Below, piece after piece: positions 20,773 through 29,735 of a stretch of DNA of 37,036 nucleotides. Numbering within the stretch: position 1 is the first letter of the stretch; each line of letters starts with the position of its first letter. The DNA lies in IMG/VR virus record IMGVR_UViG_3300046524_000114, positions 1 to 37,036 of that record, one strand, 5' to 3'. The position numbers and the translations under genes were made by a program. The DNA is from a virus. The notes below the pieces were generated by a model that ran no database searches, was not told the DNA's origin, and saw only the letters and a list, made by a program, of their open reading frames with translations.

Positions 20773-21060
20773 ATGAATATCGTCACCGGCCCGCGCAATT
20801 TCACCGCTCCATATGTGCCTCAGGAATATCCGAAGTGGGTGACGCTGGCAGACGGCTCTGGGCTCATCGTCAACAACGCCGATGAGGAACAGGTCGTTAT
20901 CGGTGAGGAATCCGCGGATGAGGGGAGCGTCGAGAACCTGCGCGACGCTTTGATGAAGGAAGCGAAGGCCATGGGCCTGCATCCGCATCACAAGACAGGT
21001 GTCGAGAAATTGCAGTCTCTCATCAACGAAGCAAAGTCCCTTCAGGAGTTTCAACCGTGA
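20773..21060 (+). CDS. Hypothetical 95-residue protein after coat
   Basis: The start chosen is ATG 20773, eight bases after GGAG; the frame open to 20725 runs through the terminator and is not used. The protein begins MNIVTGPRNFTAPYVPQEYP, has an acidic middle (NADEEQVVIGEESADEGS), and ends with a helix, LRDALMKEAKAMGLHPHHKT, then GVEKLQSLINEAKS. This last part resembles small head-tail or LEM/SAP-like helical modules seen in phage head clusters, but I cannot assign it. It is not part of the core P22 order. Confidence 0.7.
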   Translation: MNIVTGPRNFTAPYVPQEYPKWVTLADGSGLIVNNADEEQVVIGEESADEGSVENLRDALMKEAKAMGLHPHHKTGVEKLQSLINEAKSLQEFQP

Positions 21061-21467
21061 AAAAGATCCTTGTCGCAGTTTTCGCGAGCGTCGCCGCTTT
21101 GTGCGCGGTGTTCTCGATCCCCGCTCACGCTCAGTTCAATCCGAGCAACGGCTTTCAGACCATCAACAACAGTTGCGGGACGTTCTTCCTGCAAGGCAGC
21201 ACGTATTACAACGCGCAGGGCGTGAGCGTCGGTAGCTCGCTGCCGGTTTGCGTCGGCCCCTTCAGCACGCAGAACAGCAGCGCCGCGCTGATCATCCCCG
21301 CCAAGTATGCGACCGCCAGCCTGCCAGCGTGCAGCGCGGCGACGGTCGGTCTGGTTGCGATCACCACGGATGGAGCGGCGACGCCGGTGTACAACGCGAC
21401 GGCAACCGGCGGCGGTTCGGTCGTGGTGGAGGTGATCTGTAACGGCACCAACTGGACGAATCACTGA
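21057..21467 (+). CDS. Secreted phage protein with signal peptide, fibre-like C-terminus
   Basis: A 136-residue product starting at GTG 21057 (GTGA overlap). It has a clear signal peptide: MKK, a hydrophobic core (ILVAVFASVAALCAVFSIP) and an AHA cleavage site before Gln26. The mature part is small, Ser/Ala/Gly-rich, with four Cys that could form disulfides (NNSCGTF, LPVCVG, LPACSA, VICNGT). The C-terminal stretch TVGLVAITTDGAATPVYNAT...GTNW resembles modules at the ends of phage tail fibres. A secreted protein between coat and tail-hub genes is unusual for P22-type phages. It may act at the host envelope (exclusion, receptor masking) or be carried in the virion. Confidence 0.7.
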   Translation: MKKILVAVFASVAALCAVFSIPAHAQFNPSNGFQTINNSCGTFFLQGSTYYNAQGVSVGSSLPVCVGPFSTQNSSAALIIPAKYATASLPACSAATVGLVAITTDGAATPVYNATATGGGSVVVEVICNGTNWTNH

Positions 21468-22213
21468 TGACTTCCCCTCTGCCGACCACCCCGCGCGACA
21501 TCATCAATCTCGCGCTCAAGACGGCGAACGTCCTGGGCGTGGGTCAGGCTGCGTCGGCAGAGGATATCAACGATTCGTTCAACCTTCTCAATATGATGAT
21601 GGCGCAGTGGCAGCGCCGTCGTTACATGGTCTATCAGCTGATCGAGGCGTCCAAGCAGGCGACCGGTCAACTGAGCTATACAGTCGGGCCCGGCGGCGAC
21701 TTCGACATTCCGCGACCGTCAAAACTTGAGTTCGCCTATTTCCGGCAGAACCAGAACACGCCGCTTCCCGTCGATTACCCGTTGCAGATCCTTCGCGCGC
21801 GCGAGGACTACGACCGCATCTCGATCAAGAGCCTGAACGCGTTCCCGATGTATGCATTCTTCGACGGCGGCTTCCCGCTGGCGAATCTGTTCGTGTGGCC
21901 GGTCCCGAATAATCAGTACGAGCTGCACATCACGGTAATGCAGCAGATCCAGCAATTCCAGAACCTCAGCGATCAGATCATGCTGCCGCCGGAATACAGC
22001 GCGGCGCTGATGTGGAATCTGACGCTTGAGTTGTATCCGTTCTTTGGCCTGCCGGTGAGCCCGGTGGTGCAGGGCAAGGCCGAAGCCTCGATGCGCATCA
22101 TCGAGGAAGCCAACGCGCAGATCCCCTTGCTTCAGATGCCGATGGCGCTGCGCGGTCGCGGAGGCACCTACAACATTTACGGGGACTTTTACATTGGGAG
22201 CAATGGCCCGTAA
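21467..22213 (+). CDS. Tail accessory/DNA-stabilisation protein (P22 gp4-like)
   Basis: A 248-residue head-completion protein. The N-terminus TPRDIINLALKTANVLGVGQ, followed by EDINDSFNLLNMMMAQWQRR, is the hallmark of P22 gp4-type proteins, which form a ring under the portal and close the head after packaging. The rest has LEFAYFRQNQNTPLPVDYP and a C-terminal helix ending MALRGRGGTYNIYGDFY. It is longer than P22 gp4 (166 residues), as in many relatives. It begins in a TGATG overlap and is followed by the gp10-like gene, the P22 order. Confidence 0.88.
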   Translation: MTSPLPTTPRDIINLALKTANVLGVGQAASAEDINDSFNLLNMMMAQWQRRRYMVYQLIEASKQATGQLSYTVGPGGDFDIPRPSKLEFAYFRQNQNTPLPVDYPLQILRAREDYDRISIKSLNAFPMYAFFDGGFPLANLFVWPVPNNQYELHITVMQQIQQFQNLSDQIMLPPEYSAALMWNLTLELYPFFGLPVSPVVQGKAEASMRIIEEANAQIPLLQMPMALRGRGGTYNIYGDFYIGSNGP

Positions 22214-22225
22214 GGGCTGCGCGCC

Positions 22226-23653
22226 ATGGCAAAAGCCCCCCTCACAACCGGCGCATACCAGGCAAAGAGCCTGATCGCGAACGCGCAGCGCTGCGTGAAT
22301 CTCTATGCCGAGAAAAACACGCAGGATTCGCCGTTCCCGTTCACCTACTACCTGTCGCCCGGCCTGACTCGTCTCGCGACGGCCACGCCCACTTCAGGCA
22401 ACGGCTGGCGCGGCCTGTTTCCGGCGTCGAACGGCACGACGTATGGCGTGTGCGGATCGTCCGTCTATGCCATCTCAGCGACATGGGCCCTGACATTGCT
22501 GGGCGATATCGCGTCCTCAAGCGGCCGGGTATCGATGGTGGATAACGCGAACTTCCTCGTAATCGTGGACGGCTCGCAAAACGGATGGACCGTCGATCTC
22601 ACTGACAACACCTTCGCGATGATCACCGATTCGGCGTTCCTCGGCGGCAACAACGTCGGGTTCGTCGATGGCTTTCTCGTGCTGAACGTGCCGAATACGC
22701 GCGAATGGTATATCTCGCTGAACGATGAAATCACCTTCGATGCGACTGACTTTGCATCGAAATCGGCCTATTCGGACAAGCTGATCGGTATCGGCGTCAC
22801 GAAGCGCTACATCTACCTGTTGGGCGCGCAGACGATCGAAGTGTGGTTCAACGCTGGCGACACGACGTTTCCCTTTGAGCGGCTGCCGGGCGTGTTCATG
22901 CAGCATGGCTGCGCCGCAGTCGGCACGATCGCGCAGATGGATGGCGAAATCTACTGGCTGTCGCAGTCGCCGCAGGGCAATTGCTATGTCAACAAGACGC
23001 AGCAGTTCAACGCTATTCCGATCTCGACATTCGCCCTCGACAACGAGATTGGCACCTATGCGCGCATCGACGACGCGTTCGCCTTCACGTACCAGATCGA
23101 AGGGCACTTCTTCTATGTCCTGACGTTCCCGACTGCCGATAAGACCTGGCAATACGACCTCACGACGCAGCAATGGAACGAGCTGAACTGGGTCGATGGT
23201 AACGGCGGCCTGCATCGGCACCGCGCGAACTGCTACGCCTCTGCCTATGGGTCACCGATCGTCGGGGATTGGGAGAACGGCAATCTGTATCTCTGGGACG
23301 TCAACGCGTTCACGGACGACGGCAACCCGATCCCGCGTATCCGGTCGTTCATGCACAGCGTGGACGATAACTCAGACCGTATCAGCTATCGCGAATTCAT
23401 CGCCAACATGGAAGTCGGCAACGGATCGAACTATTCGGCCGTGCCGGTCTATTTGCGGTGGAGCGACACGCGCGGCAAGTCGTGGGGCAATGCGGTCAGC
23501 ATCAGTCTCGGGATGGAAGGCGAATATCTGACCTCCCTGCAATGGCAGCGGCTCGGCATGGCGCGCGATCGCGTGTTCGAGCTCTCATGGTCCGCGCCAG
23601 TCAAGACGGCGCTTACGGGGGCTTGGGTGCAGGCTAACCCGAGCAATCAATAG
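22226..23653 (+). CDS. Packaged DNA stabilisation / tail hub protein (P22 gp10-like)
   Basis: A 475-residue protein, near the 472 of P22 gp10. The N-terminus TGAYQAKSLIANAQRCVNLY followed by AEKN is typical of this family. The remainder is beta-rich with repeated blades (VDGSQNGWTVDL, DGFLVLNVPNTREWYIS, TKRYIYLLGAQTIEVWFNAG), as expected for a beta-propeller hub. In P22 it joins gp4 and holds the tailspikes and needle. The ATG at 22226 lies 12 bases after the gp4-like stop, with no strong GGAG, so translation may depend on coupling. Confidence 0.88.
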   Translation: MAKAPLTTGAYQAKSLIANAQRCVNLYAEKNTQDSPFPFTYYLSPGLTRLATATPTSGNGWRGLFPASNGTTYGVCGSSVYAISATWALTLLGDIASSSGRVSMVDNANFLVIVDGSQNGWTVDLTDNTFAMITDSAFLGGNNVGFVDGFLVLNVPNTREWYISLNDEITFDATDFASKSAYSDKLIGIGVTKRYIYLLGAQTIEVWFNAGDTTFPFERLPGVFMQHGCAAVGTIAQMDGEIYWLSQSPQGNCYVNKTQQFNAIPISTFALDNEIGTYARIDDAFAFTYQIEGHFFYVLTFPTADKTWQYDLTTQQWNELNWVDGNGGLHRHRANCYASAYGSPIVGDWENGNLYLWDVNAFTDDGNPIPRIRSFMHSVDDNSDRISYREFIANMEVGNGSNYSAVPVYLRWSDTRGKSWGNAVSISLGMEGEYLTSLQWQRLGMARDRVFELSWSAPVKTALTGAWVQANPSNQ

Positions 23654-23655
23654 CC

Positions 23656-24186
23656 ATGGCCGCCGTTCAGACCGATGTCCCGCTCGTCAATGTCCCGTTC
23701 GTGAATGCGGACGGCACCGTGACGGAAGCATGGTTCATTTTCCTCGTGCAACTGTTCCGGCGCACGGGTGGCGCCGGCGGCGATACGGGTGGCCTGACGC
23801 TGAATGACGTGCTGTCGCTTGAGTCGCTTCTGGCGCCGATCCTGCCTGATGTCACAGGCCAGTCGATCGCGCAGGAATTGACGCTGGCGCCCGCCGCGCG
23901 CGAGCAGGCTCTGCCGGAAATGGTGTTTCCCCCGCTGGCCGGATCCTCGACGGCGTCCGGCGGGGGCATCGCAGATCAGACGTTTTCAAGCGGAACCGGA
24001 TTCACGCCGGGCGTGACGACCACGCTGACGCTCGCCAATTCATTCGCTTCCGCATCGCAACTGTGGGTGTTCTTCGACGGCACGTTCCAGGGCGATGACC
24101 AGTATTCGCTCACGGGCGTCGTGATCACCTTCACAAGCGCCATTCCGGTCGGCGTGAGCAAGGTCTATGTAAAAGGATTGAGGTAA
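23656..24186 (+). CDS. Virion protein at the tail-needle (gp26) position
   Basis: A 176-residue protein. N-terminus: QTDVPLVNVPFVNADGTVTE followed by AWFIFLVQLFRRTGG, a motif common among podovirus proteins in this position. The middle is Gly/Ser/Pro-rich. The C-terminal ~65 residues (FSSGTGFTPGVTTTLTL... to IPVGVSKVYVKG) form a beta domain that also occurs in the tailspike of this phage (about residues 102-165 there). It lacks the long coiled coil of P22 gp26, so if it plugs the tail it does so differently. The start ATG at 23656 is two bases after the previous stop. Confidence 0.7.
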   Translation: MAAVQTDVPLVNVPFVNADGTVTEAWFIFLVQLFRRTGGAGGDTGGLTLNDVLSLESLLAPILPDVTGQSIAQELTLAPAAREQALPEMVFPPLAGSSTASGGGIADQTFSSGTGFTPGVTTTLTLANSFASASQLWVFFDGTFQGDDQYSLTGVVITFTSAIPVGVSKVYVKGLR

Positions 24187-24189
24187 GCC

Positions 24190-24531
24190 ATGCAACGGGT
24201 TCCAAAGGGAATTTCACCGGCTCAGTTGACCACCGCGGCGGCGGCCTATTACACCGCGCCTCCGGGCGTGACCGCCACCGTCAACAACCTGTCGGTGACG
24301 AATACGTCGGCGTCGCCCGTCTCGGTGACGCTCTACAACGTCCCGCAAGGTGGATCGCCGGGCGCGTCCACTGCGTTCCTGTCGGGCTTCACGCTGGCCG
24401 CCGGCCAGACCTATGTACCGCCGCAAGCGATCGGCCTTCAGCTTGCGCCGGGTTCAACCGTTCAGGCCTTGGCAGCAACCGCAGCCGTCGTGACCCTCAT
24501 GGGCGGCGTTTACGAGACTTCAGGGAGTTAA
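24190..24531 (+). CDS. Small beta-rich virion protein, 113 residues
   Basis: A Thr/Ala/Val-rich protein that looks like one beta sandwich: TVNNLSVTNTSASPVSVTLY, then LSGFTLAAGQTYVPPQAIGL and a last strand AVVTLMGGVYETSG. No cysteine, no signal peptide. Small decoration or tail proteins have this appearance. It starts three bases after the previous stop and is followed by a second protein of the same length, also beta-rich, but with no clear similarity to it. Confidence 0.65.
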   Translation: MQRVPKGISPAQLTTAAAAYYTAPPGVTATVNNLSVTNTSASPVSVTLYNVPQGGSPGASTAFLSGFTLAAGQTYVPPQAIGLQLAPGSTVQALAATAAVVTLMGGVYETSGS

Positions 24532-24534
24532 GTC

Positions 24535-24876
24535 ATGTCGAATTATCTTGGTGTTGCAACGGATACCCCTGCGCTGGCCCAGTTGAAAATGAATGGTGCC
24601 GGTTCGACCACGTTAACCGCGATGTATAAAGCCTCAATCATCATTTCTCCGGCGTCGGTCGCGGCGAATACGACGGCAGAGCAGATCTTCCCTTGCGCGA
24701 ACGTGAAAGTTGGTGATTACGTTGACGTGAACAAGCCGACCGCTCAGGCGGGATTGGGTATCTGCGGCGTCCGCGTGACTTCGGCCGGCAACATCGGAAT
24801 CACTTTCCAGAACAATACGGCCGCCCCGATTGGTCCTTCGCCCGGCGAAACGTACATCGTTTTTGGATGCCGTTGA
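24535..24876 (+). CDS. Small beta-rich virion protein, 113 residues (second)
   Basis: A 113-residue soluble protein: ALAQLKMNGAGSTTLTAMYK, then SIIISPASVAANTTAEQIFP, VGDYVDVNKPTAQAGLGICG and ITFQNNTAAPIGPSPGETYI. Its strand-rich pattern and central GDYVDVNKPT...VRVTSAGNIGITFQN resemble small modules found in tail-fibre C-termini and stand-alone structural proteins. The stop overlaps the next start (TGATG). No function can be assigned beyond virion location by context. Confidence 0.65.
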   Translation: MSNYLGVATDTPALAQLKMNGAGSTTLTAMYKASIIISPASVAANTTAEQIFPCANVKVGDYVDVNKPTAQAGLGICGVRVTSAGNIGITFQNNTAAPIGPSPGETYIVFGCR

Positions 24877-25292
24877 TGTTGCGCGAAGCCGATCCTGATT
24901 TCGTCACCCGCGTCATGCGCGATGCGCGCGTGTGGGAATGCGTTCGTCAGGACGGCTTCACGCCTGATGAAGTCGGATATCGGCCGCGCGAGACGTATTT
25001 CCAGTTTCAGGACAAGGGCTTTCTGATGTTCCGGAGTCCCATGCTCGGCGTTGAGGAAGTCCACATTGCAATGCTGCGCGGCGCGCGCGATGTCGAGCCG
25101 TTCGTCGGCGAGTGTTTGCGGGAGATGGGCGCGCGCGGCGCGATGCGCTTCATCGCACCTATCCCAGCATGGAACCGTGCGGCGATCCGGCTGGCGAAGC
25201 GCTGCGGATTCGTCGAGTTCCGGCGGCTCGAAGGCCGGTTCATCCGTGACGGCCGCACCTATGCGGGAATTTTGATGGAGAAAGTGCAATGA
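24876..25292 (+). CDS. GNAT-like head assembly protein (P22 gp14-position)
   Basis: A 138-residue protein from ATG 24876 (TGATG overlap); ATG 24867 would add MPL. The fold signature is an acetyltransferase-like one: EVHIAMLRGARDVEPFVGEC, FIAPIPAWNRAAIRLAKRCG and FVEFRRLEGRF match the late GNAT strands and helix (N..A..L..+.GF). P22 gp14 (DUF2824) sits at the same place between needle and gp7 and has about the same length, so I infer a homologous assembly role. The AdoCoA-loop is not clearly seen, so enzymatic activity is doubtful. Confidence 0.7.
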   Translation: MLREADPDFVTRVMRDARVWECVRQDGFTPDEVGYRPRETYFQFQDKGFLMFRSPMLGVEEVHIAMLRGARDVEPFVGECLREMGARGAMRFIAPIPAWNRAAIRLAKRCGFVEFRRLEGRFIRDGRTYAGILMEKVQ

Positions 25293-25948
25293 GCTTCCTG
25301 CAACCGATTCTTGACCCGGCGAATATCGGCGGCGGCCTAAGCGGTCAGACGGCGGCTCAGGCTTCTCTTTCTGCCGCACAGATGCAGCAGGATGCCGCCA
25401 ATCACGCGGCCGATCTACAGAACCAGCAGTTCGCGCAATTGCAGGCGAATCTGTCGCCGTACATGAACCTCGGTTCCGGCGCGATTCCGCAGCTTCAGCA
25501 GATGCTCCAGGGCGGCGGATTCCAGTTCAATCCGAGCCAGATCCAGCTTTCGCATACGCCCGGCTATCAGTTCACGCTCCAGCAGGGATTGAAGGGCGTC
25601 GATAACAGCATGTCGGCCAAGGGGCTGAACCTGTCGGGTGCACAGGCCAAAGGAATCGGCCAGTACACGACCGGCCTCGCGGATCAGACCTACCAGCAGC
25701 AGTATGCGAACGCGCTTCAGACGTACAACACCAATTACGGCAACCTGGCGAACCTCGTGAATCTCGGGCAGAACTCGGCGGCCGGCGTCGGTCAGGCTGG
25801 CATGCAGAACGCAACGAACGTGGGCAATACGCTGACGAGCGGGGCGAACGCCGCGGCAGCCGGCCAGGTGGGCGCCGCGAATGCGACGACGCAGGGTTCC
25901 CAGAATCTGCTTGGCGCCGGTCTTGCCGCGCTTGCCTTTCTCGCGTGA
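25289..25948 (+). CDS. DNA ejection protein (P22 gp7-like)
   Basis: A 219-residue Ala/Gln/Asn/Gly-rich protein, the first of three ejection genes. It has an N-terminal segment (SFLQPILDPANIGGG), then a helical Gln-rich region (QMQQDAANHAADLQNQQFAQ), a conserved-type middle with LGSGAIPQLQQML, PGYQFTLQQGLKGVDNSMSAKGL and a C-terminal small-residue-rich hydrophobic end (LLGAGLAALAFLA). This resembles the podovirus DNA-transfer proteins that precede gp20 and are ejected to build a channel across the host envelope. The start overlaps the previous gene (ATGA). Confidence 0.75.
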   Translation: MSFLQPILDPANIGGGLSGQTAAQASLSAAQMQQDAANHAADLQNQQFAQLQANLSPYMNLGSGAIPQLQQMLQGGGFQFNPSQIQLSHTPGYQFTLQQGLKGVDNSMSAKGLNLSGAQAKGIGQYTTGLADQTYQQQYANALQTYNTNYGNLANLVNLGQNSAAGVGQAGMQNATNVGNTLTSGANAAAAGQVGAANATTQGSQNLLGAGLAALAFLA

Positions 25949-25956
25949 GGTGATAG

Positions 25957-27555
25957 ATGCCGATCGATCCGAGTATCCCCGGCCAGGTTCAAACGATGCA
26001 ATTGAATCCGTTGCAGGCGCTCGCGCAGATCAACCAGATCCGCCAGAGCAAATTGCAGCGTCAGGTATTGCAGCAGCAGATGGGCGCGAATCAGGCGGCG
26101 TCGGGAGCCATTCAGGGCAACACGGATGCCAATGGCAATGTGGACGTGTCGAGCGTTCTGGCGCAGCTCGCCAAGAATCCGCAGGCGGCCTACAACCTGC
26201 CAGAAGTCGCGACGAAGCTCTACAACATGCAGGGTGCGCAGTATGGTGCGCAGAACTCGAAGCTCGAAGGTGTGCAGAAGCAGATCGGCTATTGGGATAG
26301 CCAACTCGGCGGCATGGTCGCGAAGGGTGACAAGCTCTCGAAGGGCGATGTGATCACGTCGCTGGCCGGCGGGATTTCGAGCGGCATGATCAGCCCGCAG
26401 CAGGCGCAGCAGTATGCGGGCGAAGTGCCGGACGATCCGACCCAACTTCAGGCATGGGCGAAGAATCACTGGCTGAGCCTTCAGGACACGAAGCAGCAGG
26501 CCGCTTTGCTGGTGCCGCAGGTTCAGACCGTCAACACCGGCGGCCAGACGAACATCCTGAATATCGATCCTCTGACGGGTCAGCCGAAAATCGCGGGCAC
26601 GCTGAACAACAGCATGTCGCCGGGAGAGGCCGCCAGTCCGGTGCAGCTTTCGACCGCGAGCGGCACGCCGTACGTGATGCCAAAGGGGCAATACGCCGCT
26701 CAGTCCGCTGCGGGCGCGCAGGGCGGCTCAGGCTATACGGGACGCTATGGCGACGCCGGAGGTGCTGCACAGAGCGACGTTCCTGCCGGTGGCATGCAGA
26801 CCGGCCTGTCGCCGGCTCAGCAGGCTGCGCAGACCGCGGCTGCATCCACGCAGGCGACTCAATCGACCACGGCCGCGCAGAGCCTGCACAACGCCGCCGC
26901 CGATGCACCAATGCGCGTGAACCTGCTCAACACAGCGCGCGATGCTCTGTCGGGCATCACGACTGGCCCCGGCACCGACTGGCGCAACACGATCTCCTCC
27001 GCGTTGAACTCGACGCCGGCCGTGGGTCAGGCACTATCGGCAATGGGTGTCACCGATCCTAACTCGATCAAGAATTACGACGAGTACAAGAAGATCCTGA
27101 CGAACTATGCTTCGTCGGTCTCGGGCTCGCTCGGCACCGGTACGGACGCGCGCCTGAATGCGGCCGTCACCGGCAATGCGAATCCGGGGATTTCCAATCT
27201 CGCGAACGAAGACATTCTGGTCAAGACACTGGCCGCCGAGAAGATGCGCGCGGCGCAGGATTACGCATTCCAGAACTCGGGCCTCACTGGCGACAAGTTC
27301 AATCAGTGGCAATCGCAGTGGAACAAGAGCGTCAACCCGGATGCGTTCGCCTACGTCGAAATGAATCCGGCACAACAGCAGGCGTATATCGCGCGGCAAC
27401 AGAAAGCCGGCACGCTCGGCAAGTTCAAGTCCGATCTTGGCAATCTCGTACGCTCGGGCGTCATTGAACTGCCAAAGCCGGATCAGCCGGCTGATGCGAC
27501 CGCTTCCCCTGCAATTTCGACTGCGCCGCTGCCGGCGTCGGGGGTGCCGCGATGA
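25957..27555 (+). CDS. DNA ejection protein (P22 gp20-like)
   Basis: A 532-residue protein at the gp20 position. It has a Gln-rich helical N-terminus (LNPLQALAQINQIRQSKLQR), a helical domain with LAKNPQAAYNLPEVATKLYN, a Ser/Gly/Ala/Gln-rich central part, and a C-terminal helical domain (MRAAQDYAFQNSGLTGDKFN, then QWQSQWNK). The composition and order fit the second ejected channel protein. Sequence similarity to P22 gp20 itself cannot be judged by eye. GGTGATAG precedes the ATG; the stop overlaps the next gene's start. Confidence 0.7.
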   Translation: MPIDPSIPGQVQTMQLNPLQALAQINQIRQSKLQRQVLQQQMGANQAASGAIQGNTDANGNVDVSSVLAQLAKNPQAAYNLPEVATKLYNMQGAQYGAQNSKLEGVQKQIGYWDSQLGGMVAKGDKLSKGDVITSLAGGISSGMISPQQAQQYAGEVPDDPTQLQAWAKNHWLSLQDTKQQAALLVPQVQTVNTGGQTNILNIDPLTGQPKIAGTLNNSMSPGEAASPVQLSTASGTPYVMPKGQYAAQSAAGAQGGSGYTGRYGDAGGAAQSDVPAGGMQTGLSPAQQAAQTAAASTQATQSTTAAQSLHNAAADAPMRVNLLNTARDALSGITTGPGTDWRNTISSALNSTPAVGQALSAMGVTDPNSIKNYDEYKKILTNYASSVSGSLGTGTDARLNAAVTGNANPGISNLANEDILVKTLAAEKMRAAQDYAFQNSGLTGDKFNQWQSQWNKSVNPDAFAYVEMNPAQQQAYIARQQKAGTLGKFKSDLGNLVRSGVIELPKPDQPADATASPAISTAPLPASGVPR

Positions 27556-29735
27556 GTTCGCAGGATCTTGAGCCGATAATTCAGGCGGCGGCCAAAGCGA
27601 ACAACGTCGATCCGGCGTTGATCCGCGGCATCATCGCGACCGAATCAAGCGGCAAAGCGAATGCTCAGTCTGGTGTCGGCGCCACCGGCCTGATGCAGAT
27701 CATGCCGTCGAACTATAAATCGCTAGGTATCACCGATCCGACCGACCCGCAGCAGAACATTTTTGGCGGCGCAAAACTGATTTCTCAGTTGCTCGACCGC
27801 TTCGGTAACGTTCAGACCGCGCTCACGCATTACGTCGGCGGCGATGATCAATCGAAGTGGGGACCGCAAACGGCAGCCTATCCCGGAAAGGTGCTGACGG
27901 CCGCCGGAATCGGCGCACCGGCGGCTCAGAAGGCGGCGGCCACACTTCCGGGTATCCCGACCGCGCAGGCGCCTGCTGGTCCGCATGACGACGATGCAAT
28001 CTTCGCTTCCGTGTCGAAGGGCGCCGCGCCGGCCGCCGCCAAGGCCGCGCCGAACAATGACGATGCGATCTTTGCCGCACTGAGCAAGCAGCCCGGGCAA
28101 CCGGCCGCAAGTTCAGCGCCGCCGGCCACCGCACCTCAGGCTCAGCAAGGCGAAGCGCCGGGTGTGCTTGCGTCGATCGGTGCCGGCATCGGTCGCGGTG
28201 TGCAGGAAACGGCGCTTGGCGCTCAACAGTTGCTCGGTCATGGCGCGCAGGCTGTCGGCCTGAATGGCGTCGGCGACTGGCTGGTGAACGATGCGAATCA
28301 GGGGCTTGCACATGGCGCGCAGGAGGTGTCTCCCTATTCGGCGGCACATCCGATTGCGACGACTGGCGGCCAGATTGCAGGCTCGATTGCAGCGACGGCG
28401 CCGCTCGCGTTGGCGGCTCCTGCCGCTACCGGCTTACTTGGTGCCGCCGGCACGGGAGCGGCCCTTGGTGCGGCGAATGCGGCCCTGTCTCCGGTCGATC
28501 CGAATAGCCAGAACTACGGCCTCGACAAGCTCAAGCAGATGGGTATCGGCGCGGCGACGGGCGGCGTCCTGACTCCGCTTGCACAACTCGCCGGTCGCAT
28601 CGTATCGCCCAATGTCGCGCCGGAAGTTCAGCAGATGCTTGATCGCGGCATCACGCCGACACCGGGCCAAATTATCGGCGGTGCCGTGGCACGCAAAGAG
28701 GAGCAACTAACCAGCGTTCCGGTCGTGGGCGACATGATCAAGAACGCGCAGCAACGCGCGGTGCAGCAGTTCAACCGCGCGACCTATCAGGATGCGCTTG
28801 AGCCGATCGGCGGCCAGATCCCGGCCAACGTTGCAACGGGTTCGGATGCAGTCGGTTACGTGAATCGCCAGATCGGGAACGTCTATCGCTCGATCGAGCC
28901 GCGCGCGAACTTCACAGCAGATGCCAATTTCAGCAATGACCTTGCGGGTATCCGTGCTGATCTGTCGCAAAACGCTCCTGGTGCACTAACGCAGTTCGAC
29001 AACATCGTTCAGCACCAGATCACCGGAAAGCTGACTGGCGGCACGCCTGCCGCGCAGGGCGGTCTGCCTATCGGCGGCACCATGACGGGCGACCAGTGGG
29101 GCAATACGCGCTCGGCAATCAGCGGCGTCGCGCGGCAACGCGTGATCGGCAACGCAACGCCCGATGATCGGGTTCTTGCCGGCGCGCTCGGCGATCTGAA
29201 TGACGCAGTGAACGCGGCGGTCGGACGCAGCAGCCCGCCGGACGTTATCCCCACGCTTCAGAATGCTAATACGGCATGGTCCCGTTACAAGCAGATCGAG
29301 AGCGCGGCCGGCTCAACGGGAGCATCGAATAACGGGAACATCTTCTCGCCCGCTCAGTACAACGCGGCGATCAGGAAGGGTTCGACGAACGCGCAGAAAG
29401 CACAGAACAGCGGGCAGAACGCGGATTTCGGCGCTTCGGCCCAGCAGGTTCTAGGCTCGAAATATCCGGATAGCGGCACGACGGGGCGCGCATTGCTCTC
29501 ACTGCTGACCGGCGGCGCTGGCGCGGGTCTCGTCACGGCACCCGGAACAACGCTCGCGACACTGGCCGGCATCGGTGCCGGCTCATTGCCCTATACCGCC
29601 CTAGGCCAACGTGCTACGGCAGCGCTTCTGACAGCGCGCCCACAGTTTGCCCAGCCGGTAGGGAATGCTGTTTCGGGTCTCGGCCGCCTGATCGTACCCG
29701 GGAGCTTGCCGGCGTTGCTTTCGGGCAGCCGCTGA
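27552..29735 (+). CDS. DNA ejection protein with lytic transglycosylase domain (gp16-like)
   Basis: A 727-residue protein at the gp16 position. N-terminal SLT domain (about residues 1-115): ANNVDPALIRGIIATESSGK with the catalytic Glu in ATESS, GATGLMQIMPS, and AALTHYVGG-like closing elements (here ALTHYVGGDD). It should cleave murein when DNA crosses the cell wall. After a low-complexity Ala/Pro-rich linker with two DDDAIFASVSKG/NDDAIFAALSKQ repeats there is a hydrophobic Ala/Gly segment (about residues 265-310), which may insert in a membrane, and a long helical part. The C-terminus has another Ala/Gly-rich segment. The start overlaps the previous stop (ATGA). Confidence 0.85.
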   Translation: MSSQDLEPIIQAAAKANNVDPALIRGIIATESSGKANAQSGVGATGLMQIMPSNYKSLGITDPTDPQQNIFGGAKLISQLLDRFGNVQTALTHYVGGDDQSKWGPQTAAYPGKVLTAAGIGAPAAQKAAATLPGIPTAQAPAGPHDDDAIFASVSKGAAPAAAKAAPNNDDAIFAALSKQPGQPAASSAPPATAPQAQQGEAPGVLASIGAGIGRGVQETALGAQQLLGHGAQAVGLNGVGDWLVNDANQGLAHGAQEVSPYSAAHPIATTGGQIAGSIAATAPLALAAPAATGLLGAAGTGAALGAANAALSPVDPNSQNYGLDKLKQMGIGAATGGVLTPLAQLAGRIVSPNVAPEVQQMLDRGITPTPGQIIGGAVARKEEQLTSVPVVGDMIKNAQQRAVQQFNRATYQDALEPIGGQIPANVATGSDAVGYVNRQIGNVYRSIEPRANFTADANFSNDLAGIRADLSQNAPGALTQFDNIVQHQITGKLTGGTPAAQGGLPIGGTMTGDQWGNTRSAISGVARQRVIGNATPDDRVLAGALGDLNDAVNAAVGRSSPPDVIPTLQNANTAWSRYKQIESAAGSTGASNNGNIFSPAQYNAAIRKGSTNAQKAQNSGQNADFGASAQQVLGSKYPDSGTTGRALLSLLTGGAGAGLVTAPGTTLATLAGIGAGSLPYTALGQRATAALLTARPQFAQPVGNAVSGLGRLIVPGSLPALLSGSR

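Noticed and set aside
20176-21054. 292-codon minus-strand ORF opposite the coat gene
   Set aside because: Antisense shadow; Arg/Asp/Val-rich low-information sequence and it would span the coat terminator.
22517-23221. 234-codon minus-strand ORF opposite the gp10-like gene
   Set aside because: Antisense shadow with no family features.
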